A stretch of DNA of 22,702 nucleotides from positions 1 through 22,702 of IMG/VR virus record IMGVR_UViG_3300037520_001304; one strand, written 5' to 3'. Position 1 is the first letter of the stretch; each line of letters opens with the position of its first letter. The DNA comes from a virus. This document shows, in pieces, positions 1 to 5,443 of this stretch. Position numbers and translations under genes: made by a program. The notes under the pieces are model-generated. The model saw nothing but the letters and a program-made list of their open reading frames with translations. It did no database searches and was not told the origin of the DNA.

Positions 1-1
1 G

Positions 2-262
2 TACTTCTTCGGTCCTGGTGCTTTCGCTTATGCAACTGCTCCCGCAAAGACCCCTCTTGAAACGGATCGCGATTCCCTGAAAGGTATCGACTTCCTGATC
101 AACCGGACGCATTATCTGGTGCATCCAAATGGTCTGAGCTGGACCGGCACTGCTGCTGCAAACTCGCCCAGCAATGCTGAGCTTGCTACTGGCACCAACT
201 GGACGAAAGTGTTTACGGATAACCGCAACATCCGTATCACTCAACTGAAGGCCTACGTCTGA
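2..262 (+). CDS. Major capsid protein, C-terminal part (5'-truncated)
   Basis: This reading frame is open from the left edge and encodes the last 86 residues of a protein ending ITQLKAYV. The pattern with DRDSLKGIDFLINRTHYLVH followed by HPNG resembles the C-terminal end of phage major capsid proteins (HK97-fold coat proteins), which form the icosahedral shell. Its position supports this: a strong terminator and then neck/connector genes follow, as is usual downstream of a capsid gene. The start and the rest of the fold lie outside the window, so the subfamily cannot be set. Capsid identity is an inference from C-terminal resemblance plus gene order. Confidence 0.75.
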   Translation, partial: YFFGPGAFAYATAPAKTPLETDRDSLKGIDFLINRTHYLVHPNGLSWTGTAAANSPSNAELATGTNWTKVFTDNRNIRITQLKAYV

Positions 263-281
263 TCGACGTAGAATGAGACCG

Positions 282-306
282 GCCCCCTTCGGGGGGCTTT
301 CTTTTT
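282..306 (+). terminator. Intrinsic terminator after the capsid gene
   Basis: A perfect 6-bp GC stem (GCCCCC at 282-287, GGGGGC at 292-297) closes a TTCG tetraloop and is followed by the T-rich tract TTTCTTTTT. It lies 20 bases after the capsid stop codon. A Shine-Dalgarno sequence for the next gene starts 5 bases after the tract. Confidence 0.88.
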
Positions 307-310
307 ACCT

Positions 311-316
311 GGAGGT
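311..316 (+). promoter_or_regulatory. Shine-Dalgarno deciding the start at 324
   Basis: GGAGGT stands 7 bases before the ATG at 324. The same frame also has an ATG at 273, but that one lies in front of the terminator hairpin and has no ribosome site, so 324 is the better start. Confidence 0.75.
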
Positions 317-323
317 ACTTGAA

Positions 324-473
324 ATGGGAATGGCAGCACTTCGTCTTGCCGAGCAAGAGCGCCAAGAGCGTGAAGCGGCAGCCGCAGAATGCCCGATGCC
401 GAAACCAGCAGCCGAGGAACAGCCCAAGGCCGCTACGGTGACTGCAAAGGCAAAGCCCGCAGCCAAGGGCTGA
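324..473 (+). CDS. Small hypothetical protein downstream of the capsid gene
   Basis: This encodes a 49-residue protein with an N-terminal Glu/Arg-rich helix (LAEQERQEREAAAAE) and a low-complexity Ala/Lys/Pro tail ending AKAKPAAKG. The start is chosen for the GGAGGT 7 bases upstream. The in-frame ATG at 273 would add 17 residues translated from the terminator hairpin, which is implausible. It sits between the capsid gene and the first connector gene, so a small virion or head-assembly role is possible, but no family is recognised. The basic, flexible tail could contact DNA or the capsid interior; that is speculation. Confidence 0.6.
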   Translation: MGMAALRLAEQERQEREAAAAECPMPKPAAEEQPKAATVTAKAKPAAKG

Positions 474-492
474 GTCACAACGGAGCAGGTCG

Positions 493-1152
493 ATGGCTTT
501 TGTATCAACAATTGGCGCTTCTGACGCCAACTCATTCTTGAGCGTTGCTCGGGCCTCGACCCTTCTCGGTGAGCTACCCGCAAGCGCGGGCATTACGGCC
601 TGGCTTGCACTTACGACTACGCAAAAAGAGCAAACTCTTGTTGCTGCGTCAATGACGATCAATCCCTTGAAGTGGAAGGGAACCGTTGCGACGCAAGAAC
701 AATCTCTGGCTTGGCCTCGTCGCATGAAAATTGATGGGCGAGTTCTGCCATATGACGAGCTTCCGATTGATTTTGAAATTGCAGTAGCCTATATGGCTGC
801 ATTTCTTGGCAGTGGTGGCGGATATACAGCGGTTGCAGTTAATGATGGCGGTGCGTCGCTGCGTGATACAAATCAATACGAAGAAGTTGAGCTTGGCGAT
901 GGGGCATTGCGCGTCAAGTTCAAAGGCGGGGATGCTCCTCAAACGGGCATGGATTATATTCCTCCCTTTTCAATGGATATTCTGAGTCGCTACGCAATTG
1001 ACTCAAGTTTCAATCAGCCGTATGTGACGCGAGATAGCGTTGCACGACTTGATCCGTATTACGGAAATTCCGCGTTCCGCCCAAATCGTATTCGTGTCGT
1101 GGGCAGCCAAATCTATCCCTCCTATGGTGGGTGGGCCAGCAATCCCCTTTGA
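493..1152 (+). CDS. DnaT-like head-tail adaptor protein
   Basis: This 219-aa protein carries the pattern of the phage family annotated as putative DnaT-like ssDNA-binding protein (DnaT_2-like), which in virions is generally regarded as a head-tail connector. Visible hallmarks are DANSFLSVARA near residue 11, KEQTLVAAS, WKGT and SLAWPRR-x4-DGR around residues 60-85, then the helix DFEIAVAYMAAFL. The N-terminal half is the family signature; the last 90 residues (after about 125) are less conserved and end with YGGWASNPL. A GGAG about 8 bases upstream supports the ATG. Its place right after the capsid block and before the head-closure gene fits an adaptor on the portal ring. The name DnaT is historical and should not be read as a replication function here. 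Confidence 0.7.
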   Translation: MAFVSTIGASDANSFLSVARASTLLGELPASAGITAWLALTTTQKEQTLVAASMTINPLKWKGTVATQEQSLAWPRRMKIDGRVLPYDELPIDFEIAVAYMAAFLGSGGGYTAVAVNDGGASLRDTNQYEEVELGDGALRVKFKGGDAPQTGMDYIPPFSMDILSRYAIDSSFNQPYVTRDSVARLDPYYGNSAFRPNRIRVVGSQIYPSYGGWASNPL

Positions 1153-1158
1153 TGAGCC

Positions 1159-1533
1159 ATGTCGCTGGTTGATAGCATTTTTAGTTCGATTCCGGGGCCA
1201 CTGATTAGTCAGTTTGGGATCAACGCTACTTACGTCAAAACTTCGCAGAACCAAACATATAATCCCGTTACCGGAACGGTTTTGGGTGCAACGACAGAAA
1301 TTGCCGTAAAAATTGTTATTGCCGATCTCAAGCCAGAAGAGAGAAACGACGCGCAGCAGTCAATGATAAAAATTATCATTTCTGCTTCTAGCCTCGGCAG
1401 CTACTATCCAAGGGTTTCGGATTCCATCAAATACGCACAAGATGGAAGGATGAGGGTCGCGGAGATAGTTTCAATTAATAATTATCGTGGCGATGACCCT
1501 ATTATGCACACAGTCATTGCGAGGCTGAGCTGA
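1159..1533 (+). CDS. Putative head-closure (neck) protein
   Basis: This 124-aa protein is rich in beta strands (TYVKTSQNQTYNPVTG, EIAVKIVIADLK, MIKIIISASSLG, MRVAEIVSI). The DLKPEER segment followed by a small beta barrel is what one expects of the SPP1 gp16 / HK97 gp7-like stopper or head-closure fold. Identification rests mainly on size and on its slot between the adaptor and the gp10-like gene, not on a diagnostic motif. It starts 7 bases after the preceding stop and ends 1 base before the next ATG, so it is part of a tightly packed neck operon. Confidence 0.5.
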   Translation: MSLVDSIFSSIPGPLISQFGINATYVKTSQNQTYNPVTGTVLGATTEIAVKIVIADLKPEERNDAQQSMIKIIISASSLGSYYPRVSDSIKYAQDGRMRVAEIVSINNYRGDDPIMHTVIARLS

Positions 1534-1534
1534 T

Positions 1535-2143
1535 ATGGCACCGAGGAGAGCAAGAAGCTCGGCGCGACAGGCTGGACTTCAGAAAACAATTGACAAGGGA
1601 ATTGCGGCCGAAGTAGAAAAAATAGCAAGGCGCAAACTCGCAAGGGGAATACAGGAGTTTGCGATTCGCTCAATGAATAGCCTTGCTCAGCAGGGACCGG
1701 CGTGGAGCGGTGAATTTTCCGCATCGTGGGGATTCGCGCCACAGGGGCAAGCGCCAAATACTCCTGGCACGACGGGAAGAATTTACAGATACACGAAAAA
1801 CGATGTAAATATCTACGAGGTAGAGCGTTACTTAAGGGCTGGCTACGAAAAATTTAGCATTTCCAATACATCGGAGCACGCAGCAATCGCAATTGACGAG
1901 GAGGAGGCAAAGTTTGCACCTCCCTCCTATCAGCCATACCCAATTGGCGATGTGGTTAAATTCGGAAGCAGCAGGCCAAGTAACGAGCACCTTCGCTGGC
2001 AAATAAGAGACGATAACATGGAGGAGGATGTTACGTCTCAAATCACGGCAGAACCCTTTTGGTATCAAAATTATTTACGCGGCGGTGGACTCCAGCAAGA
2101 CTTGAGCGCTGGTTTTTCTTTTGGCTTTGAGGCAGTGCAATGA
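1535..2143 (+). CDS. HK97 gp10-like tail completion / minor tail protein
   Basis: This 202-aa protein has an Arg/Lys-rich start (MAPRRARSSARQAG), a helix, and the segment GPAWSGEFSASWGF at about residues 55-68. The W(S/T)G-x-(L/F)-x-x-S pattern is typical of the HK97 gp10-like / lambda gpZ group of neck proteins, where the substrate is the tail end that docks to the head. The remainder is longer than the common 130-150 aa of the family and contains an acidic stretch (AIAIDEEEAKF). The stop overlaps the next start as ATGA, suggesting translational coupling to the tail terminator gene. Confidence 0.55.
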   Translation: MAPRRARSSARQAGLQKTIDKGIAAEVEKIARRKLARGIQEFAIRSMNSLAQQGPAWSGEFSASWGFAPQGQAPNTPGTTGRIYRYTKNDVNIYEVERYLRAGYEKFSISNTSEHAAIAIDEEEAKFAPPSYQPYPIGDVVKFGSSRPSNEHLRWQIRDDNMEEDVTSQITAEPFWYQNYLRGGGLQQDLSAGFSFGFEAVQ

Positions 2144-2568
2144 ACTACCAATCTATCCGCGCAAAAATTGAAGGCCCATTGCTCACCGCCTATAATTCGC
2201 AGTCACCAGCAGTTCCAGTCTACTTTGACAACATTACTTTTGTTCCACCTGACCCACCGGATGAATACGTTCGCGTAAACTTAACATTTGGCATGATGAC
2301 CGAATCTGCGCTTGAGCAGTGTTTCGATCATGCAAGGGGCGCATTGATCATCCGCTGCTTTGCCGCAAAGAACAAAGGCCCCGCTCGCTGCCAAGAAATG
2401 CTTGCTATTGCGAAAACTGTTATTGATCAAATCAATTCAACCCGCAAGACAGCTGTTGATACTTACGTTAGGGTCAGGGATATAAGTGGTCCGAGGTTTT
2501 CATCAGTAGATGACCTAACTCATTTTATTGGCCGATTTGATGCTGGCTGGGAAGCTGCTGTCAAGTAA
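2140..2568 (+). CDS. Tail terminator protein (gpU/DUF4128-like)
   Basis: This 142-aa protein begins MNYQSIRAKIEGPLLTAY and includes PVYFDNITFVPP, then EYVRVNLTFG and ARGALIIRCFAAKNKG. This alpha-beta layout of an N-terminal helix, a beta sheet and a long helix (ARCQEMLAIAKTVIDQI) matches the tail terminator-like family (lambda gpU fold, DUF4128 type). Such proteins form the hexameric ring that stops tail-tube polymerisation and joins the tail to the head. It is encoded immediately before the major tail protein, the canonical gene order (U then V). Translation is probably coupled to the preceding gene through the ATGA overlap. Confidence 0.65.
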   Translation: MNYQSIRAKIEGPLLTAYNSQSPAVPVYFDNITFVPPDPPDEYVRVNLTFGMMTESALEQCFDHARGALIIRCFAAKNKGPARCQEMLAIAKTVIDQINSTRKTAVDTYVRVRDISGPRFSSVDDLTHFIGRFDAGWEAAVK

Positions 2569-2577
2569 GTCGCTACG

Positions 2578-2603
2578 CTGCCCTTAGCCGGGCAGTGCCC
2601 GCT
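2578..2603 (+). promoter_or_regulatory. Alternative hairpins in the major tail protein leader
   Basis: Two mutually exclusive hairpins share the GGGC at 2590-2593. One pairs CTGCCC (2578-2583) with GGGCAG (2590-2595); the other pairs CGGGC (2589-2593) with GCCCG (2597-2601). No T tract follows, so this is not an intrinsic terminator. It occupies the leader of a gene that has no visible Shine-Dalgarno. Function is unknown. Confidence 0.35.
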
Positions 2604-2626
2604 AAAGCCACTACCCCCTGTTTGTC

Positions 2627-3394
2627 ATGGCAACCGTTCTGTCCGGTATTTCCGGGGCTTTCTACTATAAGCCCGCAGGCACCTATGCAACTTTTGGCGA
2701 GCTTGATGTCAACGCCACCAACAACACCATTTTCGTTGGAACCTACATGGGTTTCCGCGTTGGCGATCCCATCAAGTTTGACATCTGGAATACCACTACC
2801 AACACAACTGGTACTGGCACCCTCCCGTCCACGCTGGTCGGCGCCAACACCTATTACGTGTTGACCTATTCGCAGACCACCGGCCTGATGACGATTTCTT
2901 CGACATCTGGTGGCACTGTTGAGGACATCACCAACGACGGCACGATCGTCTCGCCCAACAAGTTCCGCGTTCAGTACGCAAGCTTTGGTGCCGTCGCTGA
3001 AGTCCGCGACTGGAGCATTGAGATTTCTCGCGCAGAAATCGACGTGACAACCATTGGCCAATCCCAAACCGAATACGTGCCCTTCCGCTCGTATATTTCC
3101 GGTTTTGGTGACGCAAACGGTAGCGCCACTGTTTACATGACCGACGAAGACAACGCTTTCGCCAACCGCATCATCACTGATGTGCTGCGCCGTAAGCAGG
3201 TTGGCGCCACGATGAAGCTCTACATTGACCGTGTGGAGACCGCTGGCGTGGTGGATGACACCAAGAGTCGTTCGATCGAGACCGAAGTCACTCTGACTTC
3301 TGCTTCTTTCACAGTTAACCCGGACGATGCCCAAAGCATCTCGATCAACTTCCGTCCGTCCGCCGCCGTGAACCTGGATCTTGTTACTGCTTGA
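2627..3394 (+). CDS. Major tail (tube) protein, gpV-like
   Basis: This 255-aa protein fits the major tail protein slot after the tail terminator. The core starts with a short N-terminal arm (MATVLSGISGAFYY), and from about residue 115 follow the tube-like strands FGAVAEVRDWSIEISRAEID and VTTIGQ. Then come a DANGSATVYMTDEDNAF segment and the C-terminal strands VTLTSASFTVNPDD and AQSISINFRPS. Hundreds of copies would polymerise into the tail tube. Residues about 27-110 look like an extra Thr/Asn-rich beta domain (GFRVGDPIKF, ANTYYVLTYSQTTGLMTI) inserted between arm and core. No Shine-Dalgarno is visible; hairpins occupy the 58-base leader. A strong terminator follows. Confidence 0.75.
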   Translation: MATVLSGISGAFYYKPAGTYATFGELDVNATNNTIFVGTYMGFRVGDPIKFDIWNTTTNTTGTGTLPSTLVGANTYYVLTYSQTTGLMTISSTSGGTVEDITNDGTIVSPNKFRVQYASFGAVAEVRDWSIEISRAEIDVTTIGQSQTEYVPFRSYISGFGDANGSATVYMTDEDNAFANRIITDVLRRKQVGATMKLYIDRVETAGVVDDTKSRSIETEVTLTSASFTVNPDDAQSISINFRPSAAVNLDLVTA

Positions 3395-3413
3395 TCACCG
3401 CCTAGGTCAACTG

Positions 3414-3441
3414 GCCCCGCTTCGGCGGGGCTTTTCTTTTT
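3414..3441 (+). terminator. Intrinsic terminator after the major tail protein gene
   Basis: A perfect 7-bp stem (GCCCCGC at 3414-3420, GCGGGGC at 3425-3431) with a TTCG loop is followed by TTTTCTTTTT. It is nearly the same arrangement as at 282-306, including a TGGAG ribosome site just after the T tract. Confidence 0.9.
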
Positions 3442-3444
3442 ACT

Positions 3445-3448
3445 GGAG
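3445..3448 (+). promoter_or_regulatory. Shine-Dalgarno for the GTG start at 3457
   Basis: GGAG stands 8 bases before GTG 3457, immediately after the terminator T tract. This supports the GTG as the start of the 429-aa virion protein. Confidence 0.6.
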
Positions 3449-3456
3449 CCACCACA

Positions 3457-4746
3457 GTGCCTACTTCTGTTACGCACGGGACTCTTTCTGACGGAAGGCT
3501 TCTGGAGATTAACGCCACAGAAGATGGCAGGCTTGAAGTGGATGCAGAGTTTTCCAGTTCATCGGCTGATTCTTTTGGAAGGCTGAAGGTTGCGCAGCCG
3601 TTTACTCTTTTTGACTCAAGTCATAGGTTCTCGGACAATAGTCTTTGGAATACGCCTACCGCTAACGGGGGAGCCGCGAATTTCAATGCAGATCAAGGTT
3701 TGGTCGATCTAACTGTTACCTCTTCGTCTGGATCGAAGGTAATACGAGAAACCAAGAAAGTTTTTGCTTATCAGCCAGGAAAGTCGCTTCTTCCGCTTAA
3801 TACCTTTGTTCTTTCGCCTGCCAAGACAAACCTCAGGCAAAGATGTGGATACTTTGGTAGCGAGAATGGCGCTTACATTGAACTTAGTGGCAGTCAAGTT
3901 AGTTTTGTTCTTCGCAGTAAGGTAAGTGGCGGCATTATTGATACTCCGGTAGTTCAATCATCTTGGAATGGCGCTGACAAGCTCGATGGCGCCGGCCCAT
4001 CGGGCATAACTCTTGATCTTTCAAAAGCTCAAATTTTTTGGACGAATTTTGAGTGGCTTGGCGTTGGAACCGTTAGATGTGGCTTTGTGATCAATGGTAA
4101 ATTCGTCCATTGTCACTCTTTTCACCACGCGAACCTGATTACCAGCACTTACATGACAACGGCCTGCCTGCCGTTGCGCTATGAGATTGAAAACCTTGGA
4201 GCTACTGCTTCTAGTAGCACAATGAAGCAGATATGCTCAACTGTTATTTCTGAGGGTGGATACGAAATCAGGGGCAGGCATGGATCTGCCGGAACAGCGA
4301 TAAACATACCGTATTCAATGGCAACGGCTGGAACTTATTATCCAATTGTTGCGCTTAGGCTTAAATCTACAAAACTTGATTCGATCACAATTCCAACAGC
4401 CGCATCAGTCTTTGGCACTGGAAACAACCTTATTTACAAATGGAGAGTAGTCACGGATTCGACTGTTACTGGCGGCTCCTGGGATACAATTGATGCGAAT
4501 TCCTCAGTCGAGTATAATATTGGGGGAACCAGCATCACGGGCGGCAATATAACTTCGTCCGGTTACTTTGTATCCTCAAACCAGTCTAGGCCAATCGCGG
4601 ACATTATCAGGCAGTTGTTGTTTTCTTTGCAGCTTGAAAGAAACACTTTTACCTCGACGCCCTCTGTTTTTGCGATTGCAATGTCCTGCAACACGAACAC
4701 GACGAATGCCTACGGCTCGATCGACTGGGAGGAAGTGACTCGCTGA
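3457..4746 (+). CDS. Virion structural protein of marine/cyanophage type
   Basis: This 429-aa protein starts at GTG with GGAG 8 bases upstream. I recognise the sequence style, with GRLKVAQPFTLFDSSHRFSD near residue 42 and RQRCGYFG, FWTNFEWLGVGTVRCGFVI, SFHHANLITSTY and ICSTVISEGGYEIRGRHG further on. It resembles a large structural protein seen in many marine phages, including cyanophages, whose exact role is undetermined. No signal peptide, transmembrane segment or catalytic motif is seen; it looks all-beta. Placement between the tube protein and the tail chaperones is not the lambda arrangement. A tail-decoration or adsorption role is possible but is inference. Confidence 0.6.
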   Translation: MPTSVTHGTLSDGRLLEINATEDGRLEVDAEFSSSSADSFGRLKVAQPFTLFDSSHRFSDNSLWNTPTANGGAANFNADQGLVDLTVTSSSGSKVIRETKKVFAYQPGKSLLPLNTFVLSPAKTNLRQRCGYFGSENGAYIELSGSQVSFVLRSKVSGGIIDTPVVQSSWNGADKLDGAGPSGITLDLSKAQIFWTNFEWLGVGTVRCGFVINGKFVHCHSFHHANLITSTYMTTACLPLRYEIENLGATASSSTMKQICSTVISEGGYEIRGRHGSAGTAINIPYSMATAGTYYPIVALRLKSTKLDSITIPTAASVFGTGNNLIYKWRVVTDSTVTGGSWDTIDANSSVEYNIGGTSITGGNITSSGYFVSSNQSRPIADIIRQLLFSLQLERNTFTSTPSVFAIAMSCNTNTTNAYGSIDWEEVTR

Positions 4747-4810
4747 CGGTCTTGGTTCTTGGCGCTTTTTGATTTGATGCTGTAAGCTTTGAGCTGAACG
4801 CTTCCTTTTT

Positions 4811-5179
4811 ATGAGCGCCGCACCATCCCCCGCCTCGACAATCAGGGCCATTGATCGCCTGCGCAAAGCAGCAAACTTTGAGCCGATTCGCCAGGAAATT
4901 ACACTTGGCAATGGCGATGAGTTCGTGTTTTACGTTTCCCCGCTGAATGCAGCGGAGCGCGAAAAGGCGCAAAAAGATGGAGGCTCGGATAGCAATGGTT
5001 TTGCTATGCAGCTTCTCGTTCAGAAAGCTCTTGATGAAAACGGCGAAAAACTATTCAAGGCTGGTGAAATTCCCGTCCTGAAGCGCGAAGTTGAAGACGA
5101 GGATCTTCAGAAAATGATTCTCTGTGTTCTCAGGCCTCGCGGTTCGGAGGATGCCGAGCCTGACGCCAAAAGCAGTTGA
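4811..5179 (+). CDS. Tail assembly chaperone, gpG-like
   Basis: This 122-aa protein occupies the slot of lambda gpG: after the tube protein, before the tape measure, and overlapped by a second frame. The N-terminal part has basic helices, then the strands IRQEITLGNGDEFVFYVSPL. The middle holds ereka-type helices (NAAEREKAQKDGG, FAMQLLVQKALDENG) and the end DEDLQKMILCVLRPRG. Such proteins coat the tape measure protein and recruit tube subunits without entering the virion. No Shine-Dalgarno is visible before the ATG. The 3' end overlaps the T-like frame, which is in the +1 register. Confidence 0.65.
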   Translation: MSAAPSPASTIRAIDRLRKAANFEPIRQEITLGNGDEFVFYVSPLNAAEREKAQKDGGSDSNGFAMQLLVQKALDENGEKLFKAGEIPVLKREVEDEDLQKMILCVLRPRGSEDAEPDAKSS

Positions 5180-5372
5180 AAAAGAGCTTGAGTTCGACGG
5201 GCGCCTTTTCTTTCAGTTATCACTCGCTGAGGCTCTTCACTGCACGCTCAATGAGCTGAAGACGAAAGTCACAGACGAGGAAATGTCTCTTTGGGCCGCA
5301 TACTTTGCGATCAAAAAAAGACAGAATGATAAAATGATGGAAGACGCCAAGAAAAACGCAAAGCGCAGATAG
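5124..5372 (+). CDS. Tail assembly chaperone, gpT-like extension frame
   Basis: The frame encodes up to 82 residues. The segment LSLAEALHCTLNELKTKV followed by TDEEMSLWAAYFAIKKR resembles the phage tail T / DUF4035 family (lambda gpT), with the usual 'L-x-E-L ... E-x-x-x-W-x-A-Y/F' pattern. Initiation is unclear: GTG 5124 has no Shine-Dalgarno, and ATG 5151 is directly abutted by GGAGG with no spacing. In lambda, gpT is made only as a gpG-T fusion by ribosomal frameshifting. Here a +1 shift (for instance at AAAA, 5168-5171) would give a G-T fusion, so this may be an extension and not a free-standing gene. The acidic-basic tail ends MMEDAKKNAKRR. Confidence 0.6.
   Translation: MFSGLAVRRMPSLTPKAVEKELEFDGRLFFQLSLAEALHCTLNELKTKVTDEEMSLWAAYFAIKKRQNDKMMEDAKKNAKRR
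5165..5179 (+). other. Candidate +1 frameshift site joining the G-like and T-like frames
   Basis: The two frames overlap from 5118 (after a TGA in the T frame at 5115-5117) to the G-frame stop at 5177-5179. In GCC AAA AGC AGT TGA, a lysyl-tRNA on AAA (5168-5170) can re-pair with AAA at 5169-5171, entering the T frame at GCA (5172). No canonical -1 heptamer would help, because the needed shift is +1 or -2. Confidence 0.35.
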
Positions 5373-5377
5373 CCCTT

Positions 5378-5407
5378 GCCGCCCCCTCATGGGGGCGGCT
5401 TTTTCTT
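5378..5407 (+). terminator. Intrinsic terminator before the tape measure gene
   Basis: A perfect 9-bp stem (GCCGCCCCC at 5378-5386, GGGGGCGGC at 5391-5399) with a TCAT loop is followed by TTTTTCTT. It lies 5 bases after the chaperone stop codon. Confidence 0.9.
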
Positions 5408-5443
5408 GCCTCGCTAGACTGTCGCTAACTTCAGGTCGATCGA

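Noticed and set aside
273-323. Upstream ATG extension of the 49-aa gene
   Set aside because: It would translate through the terminator hairpin and has no Shine-Dalgarno, whereas ATG 324 has GGAGGT at good spacing.
237-725. 162-aa minus-strand frame over the capsid/connector junction
   Set aside because: It runs antisense across a terminator and two plus-strand genes, is rich in Cys/Arg/Ser and has no motif.
2573-3334. 253-aa open frame on the minus strand
   Set aside because: It is the antisense shadow of the major tail protein gene, with no ribosome site, no recognisable domain and no place in an all-plus operon.
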